64,000 nt of DNA, taken from positions 59,512-123,511 of the forward strand of contig JAAYFD010000032.1 of the NCBI GenBank assembly GCA_012728415.1. The letters are read 5' to 3'. The translations under genes were made by a program, and so were the position numbers. Positions 46,416 through 55,087 of this stretch are shown piece by piece (position 1 is the first letter of the stretch; the number at the start of each line of letters is the position of its first letter). A model generated the notes under the pieces. It was not told the DNA's origin and ran no database searches. It saw only the letters and a list, made by a program, of their open reading frames with translations. The stretch comes from Gammaproteobacteria bacterium. Its GTDB lineage: Bacteria; Pseudomonadota; Gammaproteobacteria; Pseudomonadales; Pseudomonadaceae.

Positions 46416-46459
46416 ACCCGCCATGCCTCTCCTGGAAGCACACTCTGGCGGGTTTTTTA
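46416..46459 (+). terminator. intrinsic terminator between hsdM and the downstream genes
   Basis: ACCCGCCA...TGGCGGGTTTTTT. Confidence 0.65.
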
Positions 46460-46534
46460 TGCCTGAAATTTAACGCAGTAGGCGCTTGCGAAAACGTGAC
46501 ACCAGCGGTGGCACAAAGCTCTCCGGTACACAGC

Positions 46535-46639
46535 GTCATCCCTGCTGCTGACACTATCCTCCCGAGAGCCCAAACCGTCATCCTCATTGCCCAAACCGTC
46601 ATCCTCATTGCTCAAACTGTCATCCTCATTGCCCAAACT
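46535..46639. repeat. 21-bp tandem repeat array
   Basis: GTCATCCTCATTGCCCAAACC repeated at 46577, 46598, 46619 with two degenerate units upstream. Confidence 0.8.
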
Positions 46640-46666
46640 GTCATCCCCGCGAAGGCGGGGATCCAC
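46640..46666. repeat. REP-like palindrome (VIPAKAGIH class)
   Basis: GTCATCCCCGCGAAGGCGGGGATCCAC. Confidence 0.8.
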
Positions 46667-46689
46667 ACCGGCAAGCAAAGGAGTGCTGC

Positions 46690-47151
46690 ATGAAACAACC
46701 CGCCGTCTACCTGTTGTGCAGTAAACCCAATGGCACACTCTACATCGGTGTCACATCCAATCTTGTACAGCGGATATGGCAACATCGTGAAGGTGTAGTC
46801 GAGGGATTCACTCGTCGATACGGCCTAAAGACACTGGTCTGGTATGAGCAGCACGAAACCATGCAGAGTGCCATCAGCCGCGAAAAAGCATTGAAGAAAT
46901 GGAATCGCTCCTGGAAGCTGCGTCTGGTGGCAGAGCGCAATCCACAATGGCTCGACCTGTGGCCAGAAATCACCGGCCAAGAGTCCGGGTTTTCAGGTAC
47001 GCCGTCATTTCGGGAAGCCTCAGGCGCACCGCTATCCCGGAACGATTCAGGTGGCTCGTCATTCCCGAGTGCTTTTATCGGGAATCCACGCTCACCCTTG
47101 GATTCCCGCCTTCGCGGGAATGACGGCATTATTGAGGTAGACGAGCAATGA
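46690..47151 (+). CDS. GIY-YIG nuclease family protein with repeat-derived C-terminus
   Basis: VYLLCSKPNGTLYIGVTSNLVQRIWQHREG; C-terminus ...DSRLRGNDG encoded by palindromic repeat. Confidence 0.88.
   Translation: MKQPAVYLLCSKPNGTLYIGVTSNLVQRIWQHREGVVEGFTRRYGLKTLVWYEQHETMQSAISREKALKKWNRSWKLRLVAERNPQWLDLWPEITGQESGFSGTPSFREASGAPLSRNDSGGSSFPSAFIGNPRSPLDSRLRGNDGIIEVDEQ
47058..47124. repeat. REPIN-like inverted doublet of palindromes
   Basis: GTCATTCCCG..CGGGAATCCA-N10-TGGATTCCCG..CGGGAATGAC. Confidence 0.75.
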
Positions 47152-48461
47152 GCGGGTTTAAGCCGTACCCGGCGTATAAGGATTCCGGGGTGGAGTGGTT
47201 GGGGGAGGTGCCTGATCACTGGGTCATGGGCTCTCTGAAAAACATGGCGCTAATACGCAATGGTAAAGACTATAAGGAAGTTGAAAGCTCAGATGGAGAA
47301 TACCCCGTAATTGGTTCTGGAGGGCAGTTCACGACTGCCACCCACTACCTTTATGAGGGCGAGTCTGTTTTGCTTGGTCGTAAGGGGACCATTGATAAAC
47401 CACTATATATCAATGGCAGGTTCTGGACGGTGGATACCATGTTTTACACTGAGATCTCCAGAGAGACCTGCGCAAAGTTTTTTTATTATTGTTCTCTCAC
47501 CATTCCATTCGATTACTACTCGACCAGCACGGCGCTGCCGAGCATGACGCAGGCTGATCTGCTAAACCATCCAACTGCAATCCCGAGCAAGCTAGAGCAA
47601 ACCCAAATCGCCCGTTTCCTCGACCACGAAACCGCCCGCATCGATGCGCTGATCGAAGAGCAGCGGCGCCTGATAGAACTGCTCAAGGAAAAGCGCCAGG
47701 CCGTCATCTCCCACGCCGTCACCAAAGGCCTCGACCCGACGGTGCCGATGAAAGACTCCGGCGTGGAGTGGCTGGGCGAGGTGCCGGCGCATTGGGAGGT
47801 TGGTGGTCTGACACGGTTTATTGGACCTGTTGTTGATTATCGCGGCAGAACCCCCAAAAAGGTTGATGAAGGTGTTTTCTTAGTCACGGCGAGAAATATT
47901 CGAAATGGTCGAATCGACTACGAGGCATCCCAAGAGTACGTTGATCCTGCATCTGCTGAATCGTTATTGGCAAGAGGAAGGCCGGAGGTAGGGGATTTGC
48001 TATTTACTATGGAGGCGCCTCTCGGACAGGTTGCTTTGATTGATCGAACCGACATAGCGCTTGCTCAGCGAATTGTTAAGTTCCGAGGTGAGCCGCATGT
48101 GATGAAGAACCACTACCTGATGTATTGGTTGATGAGCACTGCGTGTCAGGCTCGATTGGAAACTCTAGCGACAGGCTCCACGGCTCTTGGTATCAAAGCA
48201 AGCAAATTAGGAATGATCGAGTGCCTTGCACCGCCTCTAAAGGAGCAAGATGAGATTGTTTCGTATATCACGCAAGAAACCTCCAAGATCAATACGCTTG
48301 TTTCTGAAGCGGAGCATGTAATCCTATTACTGCAAGAACGCCGCTCCGCCCTAATCTCCGCCGCCGTCACCGGCAAAATCGATGTCCGCAACTGGCAGCC
48401 ACCTGCCGCGCAATATCCAGTGGGTGATGCCCACAACCGCACTGAGCCGGAGGCCGTATGA
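47148..48461 (+). CDS. hsdS: type I restriction-modification specificity subunit HsdS
   Basis: two half-repeats DSGVEWLGEVPDHW / DSGVEWLGEVPAHW; two TRD halves; ATGA overlap with the GIY-YIG gene. Confidence 0.92.
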   Translation: MSGFKPYPAYKDSGVEWLGEVPDHWVMGSLKNMALIRNGKDYKEVESSDGEYPVIGSGGQFTTATHYLYEGESVLLGRKGTIDKPLYINGRFWTVDTMFYTEISRETCAKFFYYCSLTIPFDYYSTSTALPSMTQADLLNHPTAIPSKLEQTQIARFLDHETARIDALIEEQRRLIELLKEKRQAVISHAVTKGLDPTVPMKDSGVEWLGEVPAHWEVGGLTRFIGPVVDYRGRTPKKVDEGVFLVTARNIRNGRIDYEASQEYVDPASAESLLARGRPEVGDLLFTMEAPLGQVALIDRTDIALAQRIVKFRGEPHVMKNHYLMYWLMSTACQARLETLATGSTALGIKASKLGMIECLAPPLKEQDEIVSYITQETSKINTLVSEAEHVILLLQERRSALISAAVTGKIDVRNWQPPAAQYPVGDAHNRTEPEAV

Positions 48462-49399
48462 GCGCTCCAGGTCGCAGCATTCGTCTGTTTCTGGTGGACG
48501 GCACACCTAATGGCCTGATCACCGCGGAGATCATGAACTGGACTGGGCATGCCCTGACGAGCCCACGAAGCAAGCTGACCGAGCTGGTACAGCGACCGGA
48601 ATGCGGGCGTACCGGGATCTACTTTCTGGTTGGGCCCGATCCGGAAAACGCCATGCGTCCGCTGGTGTATATCGGCGAGTCGGACGATGTAGCCAAGCGG
48701 CTGCGGCAACATAACCGACCCGAGGATCAGGGTGGCAAGGATTTCTGGGAAAAGGTCTGCCTGATCACCAGCAAGGACCAGAACCTGACCAAGGCCCACG
48801 TCAAATATCTGGAAAGCCAGTTGATCAACCTGGCCAAGGGATCGGGCCGTTGCGGACTGGTCAATGGCACGGCCCATGACTACTCGATGCTGCCGGAGTC
48901 AGATCAGGCCGACATGGCATTCTTTATTGAGCAGGTCCGCACCATACTGCCGGTGTTGGGATTCGACTTTCTGCGCGATAGGCAAACGCTCAGTACGCAG
49001 TTGCACTCTGCCTCTGCCGCTGGCCAGAGCGGTGTGACATTCGAAATGGAGCTCGCCAAGTACGGGATTCGTGCTCTGGCCAGGGAAGTGGATGGCGAGT
49101 TTGTTGTGCTTGCCGGTAGCCAGGCCCGTGAAGCCTGGGTGGGCGGCACCAACTACGCCAGCTATCGCCCCCTGTATGAACAGCTGACGGCTGATGGCGT
49201 GTTGGTGAAAGATGCAACGGGCAAGGTCAGTTTTGCACAGGATCAGGCCTTTTCCAGCCCCAGCGCAGCGGCTGCTGTGATTTCCGGTCGCGCTGCCAAT
49301 GGCCGAATTGTCTGGCGGGAGCAGTGCAGCGGCAAGTCTTATGGGGATTGGCAGAGTGCGATACTGGAGGCGCAGACTCCTGAGCTGGTGGAGGAGTAG
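48458..49399 (+). CDS. GIY-YIG nuclease family protein with DUF4357-like C-terminus
   Basis: GIYFLVGPDPENAMRPLVYIGESDDVAKRLRQHN; C-terminal SYGDWQ. Confidence 0.8.
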   Translation: MSAPGRSIRLFLVDGTPNGLITAEIMNWTGHALTSPRSKLTELVQRPECGRTGIYFLVGPDPENAMRPLVYIGESDDVAKRLRQHNRPEDQGGKDFWEKVCLITSKDQNLTKAHVKYLESQLINLAKGSGRCGLVNGTAHDYSMLPESDQADMAFFIEQVRTILPVLGFDFLRDRQTLSTQLHSASAAGQSGVTFEMELAKYGIRALAREVDGEFVVLAGSQAREAWVGGTNYASYRPLYEQLTADGVLVKDATGKVSFAQDQAFSSPSAAAAVISGRAANGRIVWREQCSGKSYGDWQSAILEAQTPELVEE

Positions 49400-49401
49400 T
49401 T

Positions 49402-49503
49402 ATGCCGAATGGCAATGAAGCCCGACTCCAGCAAGCGATAACCGATGCCATGGATGCTTTCAGGTTGGCGGGCGAGTTCAGTACACAGGAGGTGTGCAAT
49501 TGA
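49402..49503 (+). CDS. 33-aa small ORF between GIY-YIG/DUF4357 and fic
   Basis: MPNGNEARLQQAITDAMDAFRLAGEFSTQEVCN; overlaps fic start. Confidence 0.35.
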   Translation: MPNGNEARLQQAITDAMDAFRLAGEFSTQEVCN

Positions 49504-50633
49504 AATTTGAAGAATTCCAGTCCGGTACCTGGGTGCAGCAATATCGCTACAAGAGCTTCAGCCCTGTCAAGGTTAATCGGGAATGGTGCTGGGAAAATCC
49601 GGAAATCAATACATTACTGGAGCGTGCTTCCCGCGCTTTGGCGGAGTTGGATGCTTTTACGTTGATTGTTCCGGATGTAGATCTGTTTATTCAGATGCAC
49701 ATCACCAAAGAAGCCAATAATTCATCGCGGATTGAAGGCACCCAAACGGAAATGGATGAGGCTGTTCTGGACAGCAGCCAGCTTGCGCCGGAAAAGCGTG
49801 ACGATTGGCAGGAAGTGCAGAATTATGTTCAGGCAATCAACGAAGCGGTGGATGAGTTGCAGCGATTGCCTTTGTCCAATCGCCTGCTCAAATACACCCA
49901 CAGCATTCTGATGCAGGGCGTGCGTGGCGAGCACAAAACCCCGGGCGAGTTTCGGCTGTCGCAAAACTGGATAGGCGGCAGCAGTCTGGCCGATGCGGCA
50001 TTTATTCCTCCCCACCAGAGTGAGGTCCCGGAGTTGATGGGTGACCTGGAGCTGTTCTGGCACAACGATCAAATCAACGTGCCAGAGCTGGTGCGTATTG
50101 CCATCAGTCATTATCAGTTTGAAACCATTCACCCCTTTCTTGATGGTAACGGCAGGATTGGCCGGTTACTCATAGCGCTGTATCTGGTAAACAAGGGCTT
50201 GCTGCGCAAACCATCGCTGTACCTCTCGGATTTTTTTGAGCGAAACCGGGCCAGCTATTACGACGCGCTTATGCGGGTGAGAACGTCCAACGATCTGCTG
50301 CACTGGGTGAAATTCTTTCTTTCCGCGATCATCGAAACTGCGGGTAAAGGTAAGCAAACGTTTGAAGGGATTCTGTCCCTGCGCCGTGAGGTAGATGCAC
50401 AGATATTGAGTTACGGCAAGCGGGCGGAAAATGCGCAGATCCTTTTGAAGCGCCTATACAGGCGACCTGCGGTGACTGCCATGCAGGCTGCCGAAATCCT
50501 TGATTTGAGCCACCAGAGCGCTTCGGCGCTACTCAAAAAGATGACCGAGGATGACATATTGGACGAAATAACAGGTTATCAGCGTAATCGGGTCTTTGTG
50601 TTTACGCGTTACCTGCAGCTATTCCGTAGTTAG
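49494..50633 (+). CDS. Fic family protein (class II, auto-inhibited type)
   Basis: HPFLDGNGRIGR Fic motif; N-terminal SSRIEG inhibitory (S/T)xxxE(G/N) motif; C-terminal winged-HTH-like region. Confidence 0.92.
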   Translation: MQLKFEEFQSGTWVQQYRYKSFSPVKVNREWCWENPEINTLLERASRALAELDAFTLIVPDVDLFIQMHITKEANNSSRIEGTQTEMDEAVLDSSQLAPEKRDDWQEVQNYVQAINEAVDELQRLPLSNRLLKYTHSILMQGVRGEHKTPGEFRLSQNWIGGSSLADAAFIPPHQSEVPELMGDLELFWHNDQINVPELVRIAISHYQFETIHPFLDGNGRIGRLLIALYLVNKGLLRKPSLYLSDFFERNRASYYDALMRVRTSNDLLHWVKFFLSAIIETAGKGKQTFEGILSLRREVDAQILSYGKRAENAQILLKRLYRRPAVTAMQAAEILDLSHQSASALLKKMTEDDILDEITGYQRNRVFVFTRYLQLFRS

Positions 50634-50650
50634 GGCAAGCGGGACGAGCG

Positions 50651-50742
50651 AGTGTAAGTTTGCTCCCAATAACCTTACACTTGGATTTTCATATGTAAAC
50701 TTCCTGTCTTTATCCTTACATATGGCTATCTGTGTGTAAGGG
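50651..50742. promoter_or_regulatory. array of five TGTAAG-type half-sites upstream of hsdR
   Basis: AGTGTAAG/CTTACACT and CATATGTAA/TTACATATG inverted repeats plus TGTGTAAGG. Confidence 0.55.
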
Positions 50743-50853
50743 TATGCGGGTCAATGGGGGTCGGAAGGGCCTTCAGGTAAGGGTTAGATAATATCGCGCT
50801 GTATCAGAGTTCCTGTTGGATCTGGGCGTGGAGGATTCGTAGAAGGAATCGCT

Positions 50854-53800
50854 ATGAGTGACAGTAGGGAACACCAGTTCCAGCAAGACATCATCACCGC
50901 CATGACCGCGCAGGGTTGGCTTACCGGCCCCGCCAGCGGCTACGACCGCACCACGGCCCTGTATTCCGAAGACTTTCTCGGCTACTTCAAGGAGGCCTGG
51001 CCGGAGCGTTGGGAGAAGTTCGCCAAGGCCAACCCGAACAAGCCGGAAGATGTGCTGGTGCAGAAGCTGGTGCGCGAACTGGAGCAGAGCGGCACCCTGG
51101 ATGTGCTGCGCCATGGTTTCAAGTTACCGGGCGTCAAGGTGGAGACCTGCAGTTTCAAACCCGACCACGGCATGAATCCGGATACCCTCAGGCGCTACCA
51201 GTGCAACCGCCTGCGGGTGGTACCGGAGGTGTCTTACTCGCCGCACTACCGGGAGGGCGAGTACAACCCGCGCCTGGATCTGGTGTTGTTCGTCAACGGC
51301 ATCCCCACGGCCACGCTGGAGTTGAAAAGCGAGTTCAAGCAGAGCGTGGAAAACGCCAAGCGCCAGTATCGCTATGACCGCCCGGTAAAAGATCCGCTGA
51401 CCCGTAAGCCCGAGCCGCTCCTGACCTTCAAGCGTGGTGCGCTGGTGCATTTTGCCGTGGGCCAGAGCGAGGTGGCGATGACCACCAAACTGGATGGCAA
51501 GGATACCTTCTTCCTGCCATTCAACATGGGCAGCCTGGATGGCGGCGCTGGCAACCCGCCGCCACCGGATGACAGCCAATACGCGACCGGCTATCTGTGG
51601 AACCAGCTGTTTCAGCCGGACGCCTGGTTGAAGGTGCTGGGCCGCTTCCTGCACCTGCAGAAGACCGTGAAGGAAGATTTCGACGGCAGGAAGACCACCC
51701 GGGAAACCATGATCTTCCCGCGCTACCACCAGTGGGACGTGGTCAACAGATTGATCGAGACGACCCGCGCCGAGGGACCGGGGCAGCGCTACCTGATCCA
51801 GCACAGCGCCGGCTCTGGCAAGTCCAACTCCATTGCCTGGACGGCGCATCAGCTGGCTGCCCTGTATGGGGATGATGGTCAGAAGCTGTTCAGTTCGGTG
51901 ATTGTCATTACCGACCGCACCGTGCTGGACAAACAGTTGCAGGACACCATCTACCAGTTTGAGCATGCCCAGGGCGTAGTCAGGTGCATCACCCGGGATA
52001 TCGGTAACAAGAGCAAGTCCGAGCAGCTCGCCGAAGCGCTGGCCGAACAGACGCGCATCATCATCGTCACCATCCAGACCTTTCCGGCACTGTTCGACGC
52101 GCTGGACAAGCATCCCCAGCTGGCCAGCGGGCACTATGCGGTGATTGCCGACGAGGCGCACTCCTCGCAAACCGGCTCATCGGCCAGCAAGCTCAAGCAG
52201 ATTCTCGGCAGTGACGCCTCCCGTACCGATAACGAGGAGCCGGAAGAGATCAGCGCTGAAGAGCTGCTGGATGCCGCGGTGGCCGCCCGTGCGCCCAATG
52301 AGCGCATCAGCTATTACGCCTTTACCGCCACGCCCAAGGCCAAGACCCTGGAGCTGTTCGGTCGCGAGCCTGACCCAACGCGGCCACGCGGCCCTGACAA
52401 CAAGCCCGAGGCATTTCATCTGTACTCCATGCGCCAGGCCATCGAGGAGGGTTTTATTCTCGATGTGCTGCAGAACTACACCACCTACAGCACCGCCTGG
52501 AAGATCGCACATCCGGACGGTGGCGACGAGGAAGTGGACTCGAAGAAGGCGCGGCAGAAACTCGCCCGCTGGGTGCGCCTGCATCCGTACAACATCAGCC
52601 AGAAGGTTGAGGTGATCGTCGAGCACTTCCGTGCCAACATCCGTCACCTGCTCGACGGCCAGGCCAAGGCCATGGTGGTCACCAGCAGCCGGCAGGAGGC
52701 GGTGCGCTACCAATTAGCGATGATCGCCTACGTCAAGGAGATGGGGTACACCGACGTGCATCCTCTGGTAGCCTTCTCCGGCAGCGTGCTGCCCGATGAG
52801 GTAATTCCCGAAGAGGTGACCGAGAACAGCAGCCTGCTCAATGCCGGGCTGAACGGGCGGGACCTGGCGGACGCCTTCGACACCCAGGACTTCAACGTGA
52901 TGATCGCCGCCAACAAGTACCAGACCGGCTTCGATCAACCCAAGCTGTGCGCCATGTACGTGGACAAGAAGCTGCAGGGCGTGGACTGTGTGCAGACCCT
53001 GTCGCGGCTGAACCGCCTGTTTCCGGGCAAGCAGACCTTTATCCTCGACTTCTTCAATGAGCCGCAGGATATTCTCGATGCCTTCCTGCCGTACTACACC
53101 AAGGCCGAGCTGACCGATGTCACTGATCCGCAGCTGATCTACGATCTGCAGAAGAAGCTGGATGCCGAGGGCATCTACTACTGGTCAGAGGTAGAGGCCT
53201 TTGCCCTGGCATTCTTCGATCCCAAAGCCCCGGCCAGCAAGCTCAGCTACTACTGCGCCCCGGCCAGGGAGCGGTTTGCCAAGCGCTACGCCTTCAGCGT
53301 CGAGGCGAGGCAGCAAGCGCTGGAATACAAGCGCACCGCCGAAGCCAACGGCGACAGCGCCGGCCTTAAGAGCGCCGAACATGCCCTGAAGGAAGCGGGT
53401 GAGCAGATCGATCAGCTCGACCTGTTCCGCAAGAACCTGCAGAGCTTCGTGCGGCTGTATGAGTTTCTCTCCCAGATCATTCCCTATGAAGACCGCGAGC
53501 TGGAGCAGCTCTGTGTGTATGCAAAACACTTGCATCCGCTGCTGCGCGCAGATCGGCTGCAGGAAGACGACGTGGATGTCGGTGAGTTGCAGCTGACTCA
53601 TTACCGGCTGACCAAGCGCGCCGAACATAAGCTGCGGCTGGATGAGGAAGGCGGAGACTACACGCTGGACCCGGCAACCGCTGTGGGTAGCGGCAAGGCC
53701 CATGACCCGGAAAAGAAACGCTTGTCCGAGATCATCGAGGCACTGAACGAGATCTTCGGTGCCGAGGTCAGCGACGAAGACCAGCTGCAGTTCCTCACCG

Positions 53801-54051
53801 GCATCGCCAATCGCATCAGCCGCCAGGAGGACGTGATGGCACAGGTCAACAACCACTCGGTCGAGCAGGTGATGCACGGCCTGTTCCCCAAGCGGGTGCT
53901 GGATACCGTACTGGACGCTATGACCGACAACGAAAAAATGTCGCTGGAAGTGCTGGATAACGAGACCAAGAGCCGGGCGTTTGCGCTGGTGATTTTGAAG
54001 ATGCTGAAGACGGCAGCCAGCTTCAATGAGGCCGGCATGCGCAGCATCTGA
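50854..54051 (+). CDS. hsdR: type I restriction endonuclease subunit HsdR
   Basis: SAGSGKSNSIAWTAHQL helicase motif I; IADEAHSSQTG; FTATPKAKTLELFG; nuclease region LDLVLFVNGIPTATLELKSE. Confidence 0.95.
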   Translation: MSDSREHQFQQDIITAMTAQGWLTGPASGYDRTTALYSEDFLGYFKEAWPERWEKFAKANPNKPEDVLVQKLVRELEQSGTLDVLRHGFKLPGVKVETCSFKPDHGMNPDTLRRYQCNRLRVVPEVSYSPHYREGEYNPRLDLVLFVNGIPTATLELKSEFKQSVENAKRQYRYDRPVKDPLTRKPEPLLTFKRGALVHFAVGQSEVAMTTKLDGKDTFFLPFNMGSLDGGAGNPPPPDDSQYATGYLWNQLFQPDAWLKVLGRFLHLQKTVKEDFDGRKTTRETMIFPRYHQWDVVNRLIETTRAEGPGQRYLIQHSAGSGKSNSIAWTAHQLAALYGDDGQKLFSSVIVITDRTVLDKQLQDTIYQFEHAQGVVRCITRDIGNKSKSEQLAEALAEQTRIIIVTIQTFPALFDALDKHPQLASGHYAVIADEAHSSQTGSSASKLKQILGSDASRTDNEEPEEISAEELLDAAVAARAPNERISYYAFTATPKAKTLELFGREPDPTRPRGPDNKPEAFHLYSMRQAIEEGFILDVLQNYTTYSTAWKIAHPDGGDEEVDSKKARQKLARWVRLHPYNISQKVEVIVEHFRANIRHLLDGQAKAMVVTSSRQEAVRYQLAMIAYVKEMGYTDVHPLVAFSGSVLPDEVIPEEVTENSSLLNAGLNGRDLADAFDTQDFNVMIAANKYQTGFDQPKLCAMYVDKKLQGVDCVQTLSRLNRLFPGKQTFILDFFNEPQDILDAFLPYYTKAELTDVTDPQLIYDLQKKLDAEGIYYWSEVEAFALAFFDPKAPASKLSYYCAPARERFAKRYAFSVEARQQALEYKRTAEANGDSAGLKSAEHALKEAGEQIDQLDLFRKNLQSFVRLYEFLSQIIPYEDRELEQLCVYAKHLHPLLRADRLQEDDVDVGELQLTHYRLTKRAEHKLRLDEEGGDYTLDPATAVGSGKAHDPEKKRLSEIIEALNEIFGAEVSDEDQLQFLTGIANRISRQEDVMAQVNNHSVEQVMHGLFPKRVLDTVLDAMTDNEKMSLEVLDNETKSRAFALVILKMLKTAASFNEAGMRSI

Positions 54052-54079
54052 GCATGCAATCCAAGGTGAGGGCTGATAC

Positions 54080-54865
54080 ATGAGCAATGAAACTATCCAA
54101 ATCCCGACAGGAGACTATGACCGATTTGTCCAGGCGGCTTGCGCAGCAGCCGCCACCGAAATGGAAAAATTGGTGCAAGCAACCATCTCCACTCTGCGGG
54201 ATATGGATGCCACCGGTATGTTCGGAGATATAGCCGCCCGCCATTTATGGGACGAATACTGCTGGCAGTTGCAGGAAGGCCCGTATGACAACGATGACTT
54301 TGGCTTTGGTAGCACCAGCGAAAACTTCGAAAAAGTGTTGGACGGAGTGATCGCAGGCGCACTCGACGAACTGCCCCAGCACACCTTGCTGTTTTTGAGC
54401 ATCTACACCCGAAACGACCTGGAAGAAGAGAGTGATTCGGGGAGCATCGGCGGCATCAGTCGCTACGATATCGCTTCCGCCGTGCGGGAGCGTGTCAGCG
54501 GGGCCGCGGCGTGGCGCAATCTCGACGTTATTGGGCCTTATCGAGGCGATGTCATATCTATGGAAGTCAGCCTGGGCGGTCTTGCGGGCGAAGCACTCTC
54601 TGACATTGGTGAGCAGAGCGACTTCCTTGCCGAGCATGTGGATCAAATGCTTGAAGGTGGTGCCAGCAACATTTCCGACATCAGCCATGCACTGCTCGAA
54701 CGCTACGTAGAGCTTATTCATGAGGACGAGGACGGGGTTCTGCTACAAGCACTTTTTCATCGATTTGAAAATGACATCAAGGCACTGGTGCTGGAAAAGG
54801 ACATTCGTCCAGCGGTAGAAGATGCCATTGGGCAGCTGGAGGAAATGTTGGAGGATGAATCCTGA
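54080..54865 (+). CDS. hypothetical acidic protein linked to the type I RM locus
   Basis: intact 261-aa ORF 29 bp downstream of hsdR, same strand; no recognised domain. Confidence 0.7.
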   Translation: MSNETIQIPTGDYDRFVQAACAAAATEMEKLVQATISTLRDMDATGMFGDIAARHLWDEYCWQLQEGPYDNDDFGFGSTSENFEKVLDGVIAGALDELPQHTLLFLSIYTRNDLEEESDSGSIGGISRYDIASAVRERVSGAAAWRNLDVIGPYRGDVISMEVSLGGLAGEALSDIGEQSDFLAEHVDQMLEGGASNISDISHALLERYVELIHEDEDGVLLQALFHRFENDIKALVLEKDIRPAVEDAIGQLEEMLEDES

Positions 54866-55087
54866 TCCCCGACAGTTCATCCCCACCCTGCTCGCGCTGT
54901 TGAATCGTGGGGACTGCTCCAGAGGGAACTGCAGGCTTAGCAGGCCCGACGTGGTAGGAATCGCGGGCGACGTCCCAGGCGGCTGAAAAGTGAGCATCGG
55001 CAGGGTCGCCTTCGTGCGCTCGCGTATTGCTCCCGAAACCCTACCGCTTCCGTGGATTCCATCCCCTCGCACATATGCTCGGAGAGC

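Noticed and set aside
46535-46639. CRISPR-like array
   Set aside because: Repeats are directly tandem with no unique spacers; no cas genes. No CRISPR array was seen elsewhere in the window.
46310-46693. 127-aa ORF with TVILIAQ repeats
   Set aside because: Translation of the 21-bp tandem repeat and REP-like palindrome (TVIPAKAGIH); not a gene.
46457-46738. 93-aa minus-strand ORF with NEDDGLG repeats
   Set aside because: Translation of the opposite strand of the same repeat array.
51124-52170. 348-aa minus-strand ORF opposite hsdR
   Set aside because: Shadow ORF of hsdR.
53185-54087. 300-aa minus-strand ORF opposite the hsdR 3' end
   Set aside because: Shadow ORF of hsdR.
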